Positions 26,401 through 41,400 of a stretch of 64,000 nucleotides of DNA are shown piece by piece. A program made the position numbers and the translations under genes. This stretch comes from Monarcha castaneiventris obscurior (taxonomy: Eukaryota; Chordata; Aves; Passeriformes; Monarchidae): positions 40,649,501 through 40,713,500 of the forward strand of contig JAMPIT010000575.1 of the NCBI GenBank assembly GCA_026261815.1, given 5' to 3'. The first letter of the stretch is position 1. Every line of letters starts with the position of its first letter. A model generated the notes under the pieces. It was not told the origin of the DNA. It searched no databases and worked only from the letters and a program-made list of their open reading frames with translations.

Positions 26401-29400
26401 AAAAAAGGTTTCTTTTCTCCTCATTTAGTGAGATAAATCAATTCACCCAAGAGGTCTGGTAAGTGCCAACTGCAATGGGAAGAACAGTGATAGAGACTAT
26501 TGCTTCCTGCGGCAGCAAAGTGTCACACTGAGCTCACATGAAACTATATTTTCCAGGCTTTCTGCTCAGTATATTGATTTCTATATATCCCAGGATGACC
26601 ATGATGATCCCTATCACCATGCAGCACATCTACATACATCACATGGATTGTTTTTTTAATCCAGTCGTGGATCTTCTTAAATTCAGTTACTTCTTATTAC
26701 CAGTTTCTTTGTGAGCTGCTTAGTCCTAATTGCTACTATTCATTAAAATTTTTCTTTGTTGCTTTCAAGACTTCATTTTACTAATAATAAGGATAAATCA
26801 GAAGCAGGAATACAACCTTTTTTATATCTGAGAGAACCAGCATTGTACAGCCACATTAATAAATGAATAAATAATAGAGTAAGAGGGTTTGGGGTCAAAA
26901 GGCTGCTATAACAATCACATATAGGAACTCCCTGAGCTGTTGTGGCTTCCTGGAGTAAATCTAGATATTTGGATGGATTCTTTCAAATGTGTCTCCCTGT
27001 TAAAATGTATGTGATTAGTTATATTATCTGATAAGTGGAAGCTTAATAATTTCGGAATTTGTAAAGAAGTAATTAAAGGCAGTCAGTAATATTCTCTTTA
27101 GACTTCTCCTCCCATGAAATATTTGCTTAACTACAAATCACTACATATAAGAAATGGTATTACCTGGTAGCAATTTAGACCACTTGACTACACAGAGAAG
27201 TTGCCTCTCACAAAGGTGATTCAGACTGGTCAGCAAGGAACTTGGGGTTTCGGGTTTTGTATTGTCATAACCAGCATAAACAACTTCTGGCTCAATGCCT
27301 CGTAAAACACTTATCATTGGGGGAACAAACTGTATTTCTTGATTTGGAGAAAAGGACAGCCTTTGGGTTAGAGACTGGCTCTCATCTTGAAGGGTAGCTG
27401 GCTGCTGGAGTGCAACATCTAGTGTTCTCACAACCTTAATTTTGTTAAACTTTTTCAATTTTCGACCTGAAAAAGAAAATTGTTGATCTGTTAAAAAGAA
27501 TTAACCAGCAACATTAGTATTTTCTACTAGTGTCAGATTATACTTTTAATCTATACATGGAAACTAGAGCTGTCTTCAAAATAAGTTTTCTAATTTTTGA
27601 CTATTTATGTAATTGAGAAATAATCATGGAAAATTCTTAAGAGCTTCTCCCTCTGTATCCTACTCCCTTCACTAAGGGATGAACAGCACCCACCCATTAA
27701 AATTACTGCCACGAATTCCAGGTTACAGTAACCTCATAAAGTGTTTTCTGGTTCAAATCCCACTGTTTTGTCATACGCCAACAGCTGAGCCAGCTGGCTC
27801 TACAATTCAGTTTCTATTTAATGTCATTTAAGGATACTGTTTCTTTTACTCCCTAACATCCAAAACCAAAAATGTGAGTAATTAATTACTGCATACAGAA
27901 ACTCCTTTCCTCCAGTTCCCTAAAAGCATTTCATCTCATGTCTGAATCCTGTTTTGATGGCCAGGGGATGAGTGAAAGACCCACAAATACTGTAAAACCA
28001 CATGTCAACACTTAAAAAACACTTCACTTTCTAAAGCATAATTTCCCTTTCTCAGAATTTGCAATTGTGATTTCCATACTGCAGTGGTATGAACAGCACT
28101 AACTAAAACAAATTAATAGCTGAACTGCGTTCCCAGAATAAGCACAGATGCATGTGGTATGGCTGTGGAAATATATACAGCTCTAGGTAGCAACTCTTCA
28201 AATTTCTTTCATGGAAACAGTCTGGCAGTGCACCCTACAGACACAGAAAATCAAACCTTAAGAGGTTCAAGGACAATAACCCTCAGTGACATATTTCAAG
28301 TTCCAATAAAAAGGCATATCTGTGCAGAGGTGACTACATGGAATACATTTGCCTTAAATAGATCCTCAAAGGTGATGAAAACCCTGCGAGATCATTAGTT
28401 CTGCCAAACAAGTTTGGCTTGGGGAAAAAAGGACCAAAAAATGCAATAAAGATACTGATACTTATGGTCTGATTTACATGACAGTGGGACAGAAAGAGAC
28501 ATGGGAGTGATGGCAAAAACAGTAACACTCATCATGCAGTGAGATCAGGGGTCCTATTCCCATAAACCCAACTTAACCATGGGTTTAATTAGTTTAGTGT
28601 CAAGTGCCCCAACAATCATATGCTCATTTTATCACTTGTGGTAAGAACAAAAATATTTCTGATTAGAGATCTCTTAGTGAAGAACCAAACACAAAGTTAC
28701 ATCTTATGTTACATCTGAACGAAGGGGAAAAAAAAGCAAAACAAAAACCCACAAAAGAATAGACAATTTATCATACTGAAAGACCCAGAGCCAATTTTTA
28801 TCATAACAAAACTATACATAGTTGTAGACATGCTGGGAATTTCCAACTAAGTATTGTGTAGGCATGAAGGAAAACAGAAGGAACAATGCATTTGATAGTT
28901 CATAAATAATGATTTCAGGTGTTTTCAGAAATAATGGCTTCAGATACTTTTACAGTTCAGAGAACAAGTAAAGAAAGAAACCAAACAGAATACTTATCAC
29001 ATGGAAATGTTAGTAGTTAATAAGTACCCATGTTTCCAAGTGACTAAATGTATCAGAAATAATGTCACACTGGTTTGCAGAATTGCTTATGTGTTTATTG
29101 CTAATTATGTTGCTTAACAGCCACCAGCAGAACAAATCCACTTGTTACCTATCTACTGGAGAGGTGACTATTAATAACTCACAGCAAACTTTCCCATCTA
29201 CAACAAGGAGACCATGTCAAATTAATAAAAACTCTTAAGGACATAAGGAAAACAAGAGAGATTTGACAATAGCTTAGTTTTTCATTTGCTGTTTGCAAAA
29301 TACCCAGGTAAGTTTGTGCTGTAAGATAAATAAATGTCTCCACTTAGTCCCATAAAAGGTAAATCATACAAATCCACTCTGACAACTACTTTTCTTAATA

Positions 29401-32400
29401 CTATAACCTGTCTGTGCATATTTAGACAGCATACACTTTTTTGGTAACATGTTCATTATTTCATTTTAAGACAGCCAACCACTCAAGCAGTTTCTTAGTA
29501 CTCACTGTTGCCCTACCCTTGATTACTATGAATGTAATATGAACACTATGTTTATAGTGTTTGTGTTCTATATGTAATTAGAAAACATAAAAAAAAAATC
29601 TATTTAATCTCACTATCAAATATATTATGATTTTCTCCTTACTATCTAATTCTGTAATTTAATATTTTTTTAACTAGGTATGCAGAATCATGCTGACAAT
29701 CAGACATTACTGATGGTAGACATTTTATATTAAAAGGGCTGGGTTTCTAGTAGAAGTCTAATATCTTACTACCCTTCTCCTTACCTTGTAATGAGGTGAA
29801 AAGCATCTATGATGTATTCTTCTTGACAGAACACTATGGCCCTTACTTTAAGGTCACTATGCTCTTAGGTTTTGTGTAGAAAAACAAGCAATGCACACCT
29901 TAGAGGGGTGTATAACATAAAGAAACAAAGCAGCAAAGCAGAAGTAACACATCTTGGTTTTAATAAACTCTTTGATCCTACCTCAGAAAATATTACCTGG
30001 AAAATTAATTCACCTTTTTGTGCATGTAATCGCTGCACTGCAGACTGAAAGCTGACTCAAACAATGAAGAACACAATAATTTAGCAATACAGCTGAACAA
30101 GGAATGTGTGATAATCAGCCTGGGAAAATTACAGCTTCACTCATAATAAATAAAAGAGTTGAGTACTTGTTTATTCCAGGACCTGATCCAGCTACATGCT
30201 ATACTATTAGGTTTAAGATTAGAAAGGGGATAGATTAATGTCTCAAGTTATGAGGTTATAATACTCAAAGACAATTAACACTTTCACAGAGAATGACAAA
30301 TATGATACTATGAAATGCATTTTTTTATTGATACTTTCCTTCTAAAGATTAAGAAAGAAGAAATAGTCCACATAGGGAAATAAATTTCTGAAGCTATTTG
30401 TTGCTATTCTATAATTTACTTACAACCTACTTAAAATTTCTTTTAAAACATTTCAGGAGTTTGAAACTGCTTTGAATTTAGGATTGAAAAATGGAACCAT
30501 TGTCTGTGTAATAAAATATTACACTCATACCTATATGGTTGCCACTCAGTGACATTCAATGGAAGATAGGTGCGCTTCCCTAAGAAGTAAGTTTAATTTA
30601 ATGAATATAGTAATTTTTGGAATCTTATCATTAATATCCTGTAAAATCATAGTGTTTCTCATGTTAATTAAGCAAAATATCAGCTCTACATTTAACTCAA
30701 GGCCAGCATTAAGAAACTAAGCATCAGATGTAAAAGAACAAAAATATAACTATGTTAAGTTCTAAATGGCAGAAATCACAAAAAATCTTCACTTATACAG
30801 GCTGTAAACACAAGAAGAGCTTTAAAGTATTGCTGATTCTGATTCATTTAAAATACTCAAGGATGTCTCTAAGTATGTAATTTATTCCAAGAACTGGAAA
30901 TTTGTGTATGGACATTTCTCACAGAATCACAGAATTCCAGGATGGGAAGGACCTCAAGGACTATCCAGTCCAACCTTCCTTGACAAAAGCACAGTCTAGA
31001 CAAGATGACCCAGCACCATGTCCAGCTGAATCTTAAAAGTGTTCAACACTGGGGGGTCCCCCAATTCTCTTGGGAGATAATGCCAATGGCTAATTTTTCT
31101 CATTAACAACAGAAACATTTTCCTCTTGTGTCCTCTTGTGTGTGGAACACAGTGATAAGGTGCCCCCTAGGCCTTCTTTTCTCAAGGCTGGACAAACCCA
31201 GTTCACAGAATCAGAGAATCATAGAATCATTTAGGTTGGAAAAGACCTCCAAGACCATTGAGTCCAACCTTTGACACATCACCACCTTGTCAACTAGAGC
31301 ACTAAGTGCCACATCCAGCCTTTCTTTAAACACCTCCAGGGATGGTGACTATCACCTCTCTGGGCAGCCCATTCCAAAGTTTAACAACCCTATCTGTGAA
31401 GAATTTCCTCCTGATGTCCAAGCTGAAATTCCCTTGGCACAGCTTGAGGCTATGTCGTGTCATCCTGTTACACATTCCCTGGGAGAAGATGCCGACCCCC
31501 ATCTTGCTGCACCCTCCTTTCAGGGAGTTGTAGAGAGTAAGAAGGTCCCTCCTGAACCTCCTTTTCTCCAGGCTAAACAACCTGAAGCAGCTCCTTCAGC
31601 TGCTCCTTATAGAATTTATGTTCAAGACCCTTCCCCAGATCTGTTGTCCTTCTCTGGACATGCTCCAGCACCTCAATGTCCTTCTTGAAGTGAGAGGTCC
31701 AGAACTGGACACGGGACTCGAGATGTGGCCTCACCAGCGCTGAGTACAGAGGCACAATCAATCACTGCCCTAATCCTGGCTGTAACACTATTCTTGATAG
31801 AGCCTAGGATGCCACGGGCCTTCTTGGCCACCTGGGCACACTGCTGGCCGATGTTTAGCCTTTCCTCATATGGCAGGCTTCACAGCCCTTTGATCACTTT
31901 GGAAAATTATCCAAGCCCTGCAGCACCCCACATATGAATCACACTGTGTTGATCAGCACATCAAGTCATGAGTAGGAAACATTGCTCATGTGATACAACA
32001 AAGGAATAATAAGAAATGGCAGACGAGCAAAAGGAAGAAGGGTAGCAGTAACCATAGATTATGGTTAACAGTCTACCCTGAGATTTTAGTTAGAATTTTA
32101 AATCCTCATTTACTAATAGTTTAACTCCACTCCAGTTTTCTCCATTTTTAAACAACATTTGTCTTTTCTTCTTCTGTCAGTGTGAAGCACTCAATTTCAG
32201 CCTGCATAGAATGATTAGCTTCCTAATCTCCCCAGAACTCTTGACATCACTAAGAGCACCTGAAATACTACACTTAACCTGAGGCAGCTGACAAAAAAAC
32301 ATAGAGATGCCACAGTCACAGCTTCACTCAATATTTCCTTTTTTCCATTGCCCAACTGTTCTCTTCTACTTTCTAATTGCTGCCAGATTACTTCTTTCCA

Positions 32401-35400
32401 GAAGGTGGTCTGGGTAGGGATATCAGGGCAGAGACCTGATGAGATGCCATGTCCCTCTAAGAATCAGAGAAACTAGACTGCACAGGTGTCTCAAAAATGG
32501 GACACAGCTTTGATTAGGTATGCTTAAGAGAAGACTAAGCAACATAACAAACTAACTAGATAAAACAATCTAGCAGTAAATACAAAGAAAATATTCATGC
32601 TTGCTTTGTAATAGCAGAGAAAAAAAGGTGATCGAAAAAGGTGATGAGAAAGATGAAGATTTTACTCTATTCATACCTGGTAGTAATAAAATAGAAGTCA
32701 GAGCACCTTTATCCTTAGGTTTTGTAGGAGGACATAACATCTTGATAAGAGGATACACTACTGAGGACTTACCATCTCATCAATATTGCTGGTAAAAGTG
32801 TCCAACTTTTTCTGTTTCTAGTACCTACCCCCAGAGCTAAATGTATATATTAAAAAACCTTAGGAAAACTAGCATCCATAAATGCACACAAAATGTAGAA
32901 TGAAGTCAAGCCTGCTGGCAACTTTTCCTATGTAGCATTACTATGCAGAACAATGCTGAAGAAAAAGGACTAGACAATAACAGTGAGCCATCTCACACTT
33001 CTGCTTATTGAAACTGCTGCCTGTGATGTTGAAACACGTGGGATTTAGTTGTTGGTGTTATGCAGGGTATCATAAATGAAAATTCAGGTTAGAACACCAT
33101 CAAACTCTCAGCTGTGCAAAATTCACAGCCAGGAATGAATTTTTATCTGTATTAATTTATGCCCATTAGAATCATAGAATGGTTTGGATTGGAAGGGATC
33201 TAAAGATCATCTAGTCTAAGCCCCCTGCCTTAGGCAGGTATGTATTTTAGAGATCAAGTTGATCAAACCTTGCATGTTCTCCCAAAGTTTAAAAGGCAGG
33301 CGCTACATCTGTCAACTCCTCTTCTCCTGAGTCTTCATTCTTACTCTATGTTTTCCACAGCCTTCTCTGGACCTCTGCCTTCTTGGCTTTCTCCTCTTCC
33401 AAAGCTGGGCAAACAATGCCTTAGGTCCTATCTTTGTAATAGTTCTCTACTGCACTGCTACTCCAGCTTTAAAACACCACTTCAATATGAGAAGGATCCA
33501 AAGGACATGTTCTCCTTTTGTTCCTCTCCCCTCAGCCCAGTGGCACCAATGTCCTTGTCAGCTGCAATTTTTTGGTTTTTTTTTACTGAGAGGTGGCACT
33601 GACTGACCATGTAAGAATGACACAATGGCCATGTGTGCAGAACACTCCAGCTCCATGGGGCTCGCATTCAGCTTACAGCAGCTGGAAACACAGAGCTGTG
33701 CAATCAAACTATCAGTCTGAAAACTATATATATGATTTAAATTGTGAATGAGTGCTGATCAGCAAGATAAGGAAATGATATACGGTGTATATTGCCAGCT
33801 CTTCCTTCAGGGATAAAAAAACAATACTTAAATGTGGGGGAGGGAATGCAGGGGAGAGGGGCGAAAGAGGCAGGCAGATAGACAGAGGTCTTTGATGTGC
33901 TAAAATAGATTATATTGGAAATAAAGCAACTTTTTGTCCTTCCCTTTTAATTTTTTTTTTTAAACTCTCTTTAGGAACATATTCTTTCTATCATTTTTAT
34001 ATAGCCATTTTTATAGTCTTAGCCATGTATTTTCAAGCTTTGTGATGATGCAAAATATGGGGAAAAAAAAGGAAAAATAAACATCATTCCTGCCTGTTAA
34101 CACAACAAAATTTGCTGTGTGTCTACCTGAACATACACCATTTTCTCCCTGTAGGTTTTCAAAGGCACAGTGCTCAATTTCATTTCATGATGCATAAAAA
34201 AACCCCAAATCTGTTATAGAAAGAACTAATAAAAAGATGGGATTTCCCAGAATCTGGTATGCAAAGTCTGTAGTATTGGAGCAACCACTGCCTGGCCCTC
34301 TCTTGCAGAACAGAAGGATACAATTTTGATATGTACTCAAAGCAATGGTGGAGGGCATAACAGAAAAGAGAAGGGGACAGTACTGATTCCTGATTTTAGT
34401 GTCAGTTTCAATCTGTTTCTTTATTTTTTACCTAAATCAAATTATCTGATCCAAAATTATTAATAAATACACACCAAAGACATAATTCCTTTCCCTTCAA
34501 GAAAATTAGTGTAAGGGTACACAGAGATTTCTACAGAAAGGTATTTTTGTTTCAGGTTTTCTAGACTCACTAAAGAAAAATTCTAAGAAATTATAAAACA
34601 TTAGGTAATTCTTCCAAAAATAACATTTGAATGTGGTTCTTTGCTTTACAATGTTAAAATTGTTGTTTAACCTCGACAGACTGAAGGTAGTGTACTTGAC
34701 TGCCTATTTTTATAAATCCACTTGAAAAACAGCTCACCTCCCAGGACCATCCCAGCTTGACAGCACTTCCTCAAGCGACACGCTGGGCAGTTCTTCCTAC
34801 GGATTTTATCGACTATGCAGTCATTTCTTCCAGCACATAAATAGTTGTGCTGTCCTGCAGGCAAGAGAAAGACACGATGAATACTACATTTTCTAACATG
34901 ACAAAATTATGTCTGTGTATAAATCTTTCAAAAATAACTGAAGATTCAAAAATGTGTACTTGAACCAGTAAATGAAAACTCTTTCATTTTATGCAACCTT
35001 TTGGCTAATCATGTTACTATTTGAATATAGTGTTTTATTTGGCATGTTTAAGGGTGAAACCCCCCATCTATGATGTTCCAAAATAACTAGCAGGCAGCAT
35101 GAACTGCTTAAATTATTGTATTAACTGTATTTCTTAAGTAAATCAAGCATGAGGACAGACCATTTGTTTCTTCGAAACCTCTTTTTCTTTGAAGTTATTG
35201 ATCCTGTTTTCAAAGAACATAAGTAAATTGTGCTTGGATTGATGTGGAGTTTCTGACAGAAAAACAGAATGAAGAAGTTGGGGCAGTGCAAAGAAAAAAT
35301 GTCCCTTAAGCAGAGTAAACAACCTCTGATGAAGAAGCAGTTCTATGCTAAGCCTGCTGAAATACCAGCTGAGCAGGTGCAGCCAACACAGCCAGAAAGG

Positions 35401-38400
35401 ACAAATAGAAGGAGTCTGTAACTCTGTGGTTTAGGTTAGCTTAGTTTCTTGTTTAATTCTGAACGACTTTGTTAGAAAGAGCTGCCATTACTATATTGAA
35501 ATGGAATCCTTTCAATGAAATTAGCTTTCAGCAAAGCAAAAGATTGAATGGAATATTGTGGATATGGACCTCCAAATATAACAGAAGTCAGTACCAAACC
35601 TTTTCAATTTTCAGACTTCTAGACCTAGAAAAGAGTTAGCACTGAACCATATGAAACAATGCATTTGTTTCTGTGCTAATATTTTTAAAGGTAAATAATT
35701 TACTTCTTAACCATAACTTTAAAAACAACCTGTTTGTTTTTAGTGAAAGAAACACAATTGTCTGAAATTCATTTTCATAATGATTACTTCTTTTTTTTAG
35801 AAAACTACAGGTAAACAAAAACAGTTGCCTCACACATTGCCTGGCAACAAAAAAGTCCTTAGTAATGTTTCAAACAGAAGAAATTCCCATTTACTTTCTC
35901 CCATTAATTCTAATCCTGGACTCCCTCTTACAGGAAACATTACCAAAAGTAGATGAATGAACAAAAATCTGTCTTGCTATTGGCAGCAGACCAGTAAGCA
36001 AAACACTTATTTTGAACAATTCTTCCTTGGGATTACTTGCAATTTTCCCTCATCTTTCTTTGCCTTTATAAGCTACAAAAAGCATTCAGTCTTTTTATAA
36101 GTGACAACAACTCTAAAACTCCATTAATTCAATTAGAATCCATGAAGATTATCTCAGTTGTTTGGCATTCTAGTGCTTTAATGCACACCTAATTTACGAA
36201 GGAATGCAAGTAAAGTTAGTTTTATTTGTTCTTGTCTTGCTTTGGGGGATTTCTTCGGTTCCCTGAAAGAGGATTTATTCTGGACCTCTTTTCCAGGGAA
36301 TCACTTAAGTCTACCCAAGACGATCTGAACCATATAAACCTTGCCTTGTTTATTATAAATCTAGGACTGAATAACACTTTCACATTTACAAAACAAATTG
36401 TAGTTATATCACAGTTATGAAAACTACATTTCCATGTTCATATGTTCTGAAGTTTCAGATTAGACAGGATTGAATAGTCTCTCTGCCCAGTGTATATCAG
36501 CACAGAAATGAAATCTGTTACTAGAATTTAGGCACAGTAAAATTTGTTTAAAAGCCAAAACACTGCCAACCCAACCCTCTCAGGGGATTATGGTGACAAA
36601 ACTCAGGCACTTCTTGATGTTTACTGCTAACAACTTCATTGGTTTCAAGACTATTAAGAAACCACAGTCATACCCTGCCCTTGACTTACACCTTCATGTG
36701 AGTTTTCTACTCCACTCATTTCTATCCCACCTCTCCCTGACACCTTCTGTCCCAAGGTGTATTCCACTCATTTTGATTCAGCTGCAACTTATTTGGAAAA
36801 CATGTAAGGTTCAATTATTTGGTATTTTTCAGTTTCATCTGTAAAGGATATTTTTTTATTATCATGGTCACTTGAGTGGATCTCATATCAGTTGATTAAA
36901 CTGAGTAAATGTTCCCATTTGGAATCACTTCTACCAATGTGCAAAGCTGGATTCTGAGAAACTGTTACTTGCTTGACATTAATACTTTAGGGGCAGCAGC
37001 CGTCTGAAGGAGAGATTGTGCAATAAATGAGCACATGCCAGATATTTGCCTAATTTCGAAATTATAGGGCAATATTTAGTTAGATGAAGATGTCTGGAAG
37101 GTTTTTCTGGGATGATAAAATAATTATTTGAAAATACATTTGCTACAGTTAAGTCTTCAGGATCATTTAGATTTGAACCAACTGTCTTCAATACGGGAGC
37201 ATTGAAGTTATAGAAAATACATGTACTAATGAAGTACCCAAAACCCCCTGTCAAGATGAAATCATCATTCAATTGGCAACTTGATAATCAGTATCTTTTC
37301 TATGACTATTATCATTATAACTAGGAAAACAAAAAACAAAACAAACAAGCAAACTAAATAGAAAAAAAACCAGGAGAGTAATAGTATAGTCACTAGAGCA
37401 CGAGTTTGAGAGTAAAGGTTGGTATTAGCATTCCTTACAAAAATATGAACCTGGGAACTTTCTGGCAATTGTCCCATGTTCAGAGAGCTTCACCCAATGT
37501 TAAGTTTCTTATGCATGTTTACTTTTCACTATTTTTTGAAAGTGCACATTGAGGGTCACTCTCTGTACTGGCTCAGGACCAGCTTGATTTAGAAAATAGA
37601 GAGATGATTTAATCTGTCACTGAAATGTTCCAGATTCTTACATTTTTTCTTAACTTCCATCAAAATCCATTTGTGTTAGCAAAGGTACAAATTCTAATGT
37701 AGGCAGGCAAGCACAATTTTAAGTCCTGTAATCACTACTGTTGTAATGGGAAGTTTTTAATCCAAAGAGTGCTGGAAGTAGCAAGTACAGTATCTTTACA
37801 AGCTGCTCCATTAACTTAGCTCACTGACATGCTGTAAGTCACTTGCAACCACTCCAGTAAACTCATGAGCTGCAGAGACTTTGCAGATGTACAAAACACG
37901 AAAACATGAAGCTTTATCTGCACCTGGGGTATCAGATACAGCAATCAGTTATTTGGGTGAGTGCATCTGTGCTGAACTGCTGCCACCCTGTATAGAAGCA
38001 AAGCACTTGTTTGCAAACTCTCAGTTCCTTCTACCTGCAAAGAAGAGTACTATCTCTGCTCTTTTCCCTCTCCTAAATGTGATTCTGCCTCCTTGTATCT
38101 CTCTTAACTGCCACTGCTTTTGTATAAAACCATCAACCTCTGGAGGACTGTTCTTTGCAAAACACATCATGGTGTTTTATTTAGTCTAGTTTTAGGTTTC
38201 TGTCTAAAGCTTGCAGATATCTATTGCATCTCTTTGCAAATAATTTTACTGCAAAATGTCTCCCAATATCAAGTTTTCTTTTCCTGAAGGCTAGCCACAA
38301 GGTTTTGCTCAATAATTTTCTAGCAGTATGTTTTACCACTTCAAAAGTACCAATTAAACCAAAAAAACAGAACAAAATAACACAAACCACAATGGAATTG

Positions 38401-41400
38401 TGGAAGCTTACAATAAACATGGGTTTTAAAATTAAAAAATGGAAAATAAGTTTATCCATATACCTGAACTAAATATAATGGTGCAGATGTAGCTTTTGAG
38501 TAAAAATCTGACTTCTGGAAGCTAAGACAATAGACTAGGCTAGTCCTTAGCTTGTGGAAAACCTGGCTTGTCAGAGCAAATACAGGGTAATTCTTACCCT
38601 GAACGTGCTCTGATAAGACAGGTTTTCCACAGCTAGACAAACAGTCTGGCCTAGGTCATCCTTGGTAAAATGGGAAATACAATTATATCGACTTTAGCCC
38701 AGATCTAAATGTAAAACTCTTCTATTTACACTGTTTCAATGTGCAAAACAGCAAATGTGGGTTGAATTTACCTCTCAGTATGTGGTTTTATGAGATTTGG
38801 TCTTGGAGAACTAGGAATTTGTACTACACAATCTCTATGTCCCTGTATGCCATTCCATGCTATTAGTCTCCAAGATTCCACACACCTCAAATAATGTTGT
38901 TGGGGTTTTTTAATTTAATACCAATTTTATTTGTGTTAATATTTTCTCTAAAAATAAAGTCCCTGAAGTGAGACTTATGACTCATCCCCCATGGACTTTA
39001 CCATGCATAATCTTTTGATAAAGATTTACATTTCCCTCTTTGCCCACTGAAGTAAAATTCTCATTTTCCAATTCTTAAGTAGGTGTTGTGACTTCTACTC
39101 TGTTGCCTATGTTGGTATAAAGAATGACCTGCAACTGATGGAAGTCTGCACCACAGCAAAGAATTAAGGATTCAATGGACCAAAGAGGACAAAGATTTGA
39201 AAGCAGAGGAACTTGTGAATATGTTCCATTCTGGAATCTAACTGAAATAATGTGGAATTTCTTTCTTCATAATAATATATTTCATAGTGAAAGCAATAAA
39301 AATGATTGTTTATAACACCTTTGACTGATTCTTTCCTCCTCTTGTATACTGATCTCAAAATCTTCCTGCCTTTTGCTGTGAAGCCTGCAATACTATTGTC
39401 TTTTTCCTTCCAAAATCACTTCTCCGAAGAGCAACATCCAAAGAGAGAACACTTTAAATATCTACAAATCAGAACAATTAAATGTAACTATCTTGTTTTC
39501 ATTCATTTCTAGAAAGAGTGAAAAGTTACAATCCTCTTTTTTAATCTTTTTACATTTCTCTGTCTGTTCCACCATTTCAACCAAGAAAGAGAAAACAAAG
39601 CAAACAAAAAACCACAGAAAACCAAAATGAAACAAGATTAAGTCATAATTCATGGAAACTATAATGAACGGCAAAATTAGGAATACTGTTTCATTTTGAT
39701 TTTCAGTTGGTTTGCCTAGACTGTTTACCACTGCAATACCTTGAAATGAATAAAGTTTTGGAGTCTAAATATGGGAACTGACAACAGAAAATATTTTCCA
39801 CAGCTAATACCCTTTCAGGAAGATATGGTAACTTCTACAAGTCACTATTTCCAGTTCTTTTTCTGGCATTGTTTCACAATTGTTCCTTGGTCATCATTTT
39901 TAAGTAATTAACTCCATCAGTGTTATAAATATGTAAAATGGTGGAAGTGCCAGCATTTTTGTCAATAGGGGGTCTATTTCTTACAAATACAAAACATGGG
40001 ATTTGGACACAAAACCTACTTGAAAAACACACCAACTATTTTAGAGGTATACAGAACTAAGCTATCAGTTGTTCTGTTTTTGATCCCTTACTGTTATATT
40101 ATTTTATCAAGATAAGACTCTTTATATTTGCATTTCAGTCATCCTGTCATTCTAATTTTAATGGAATTATCATAGCACATTGCCATGATAAGTTTTTCCA
40201 TGTATATTTTCCTTATATTCCTTGACTTGTCCGACAACTGAACCAGTGGGACAGAGTCATTCACTATGAGCAATACAGATGGAAAAACACAGAAATATTA
40301 GTAGCAGAAAAAAGCAATGTGCAAAAAACCCAGGTTTTTTGATTGAAACCCCTTAGATTAATTTGATTCTATTTGATTAATTAGATTCTAAAGTGTAGCC
40401 ATCTATCAAAACACTGCTAGTGGTACATCATGAATGCTGTGGAACAAATACAGTGATGGACAGCATCAAACCCAAATCTAAGTTCAGCAGAGGACAGTTT
40501 TACTATAAATACTTGCACTTTATACACTTATGTCGTGTAATTTATACATATCCTAATACTTAAAATAGGTATGATTTTTATATGTGAAATAATGTATCTG
40601 TAATACCTTATAAATAATACTTAAGCAATATGAAATGAGTATTTCATATGCTTATTACATTTCTTTTATATACTACGGAGCTGTATTAGCTACCTTGGTG
40701 ATATGGGTAGGATTCATATCACCAAATTCAAACAGAGTACATGGTCATCTGATCTTCCTTTGCACTCAGTGCTGAGAAAGAGGTACTGTTAGAATACTGC
40801 TATTTTCATCACACGTACATAATAGAAATAAGTCAATGAATTTCTTACTAAAATTTCTTGTTTCCCTCCATTTACTCTAAAATGAAGTTCTGATGAGTTC
40901 AGGTCACTTACATTGTGGATTTGGTAAGTTAAGACAGAGTATTAGCAACCTTGAGCAGGCAGTTGCTGGTGCTCTTTAAAGCATGCAATTTTACACTACC
41001 TGAAATAGCTTCTAATCCACCTGAAAAGATATTTAAGACAATAAACGATACTGTTTCTATAATACAATGTAAAAGTTAAACCAGAAATTTTAGTAATTAA
41101 CATTTCTGCAGCTGTTCTAAGCCATGTCTATTAGGAAAACAGTGGTAAAGTCACAATTAGATCAGTAGGAAGCCCAGCATTAGCACAAGAGCCAAAGCAC
41201 CAGAGCAAATGCCACCTCAGCTCACTTCACTCTTGTGCTTCATATAAATCAACTCATCAGACTGCTGCTCATCAAATTGCTGGACAACAAATACTTCTGA
41301 AGCGTGATGAAGATACATAAATATGCATCAATGCAGATTTTCTTCTTTCCATTTTCATGATGTAAATTCTTTGAACTCACAAATGTGACATTTTCCATTT

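Larger units (their letters stand above)
27467..34737 (-). other. PGR: PGR intron 3 (7.3 kb)
   Basis: AT-rich intron holding all the CR1 sequence found inside the gene: two adjoining copies at 30920-31920 and a short fragment at 33168-33240, all antisense to the window. No other element or exon was recognised. Confidence 0.9.

Noticed and set aside
31287..31688. 133-codon plus-strand frame
   Set aside because: Antisense of the CR1 copy at 31204-31920; no independent support.
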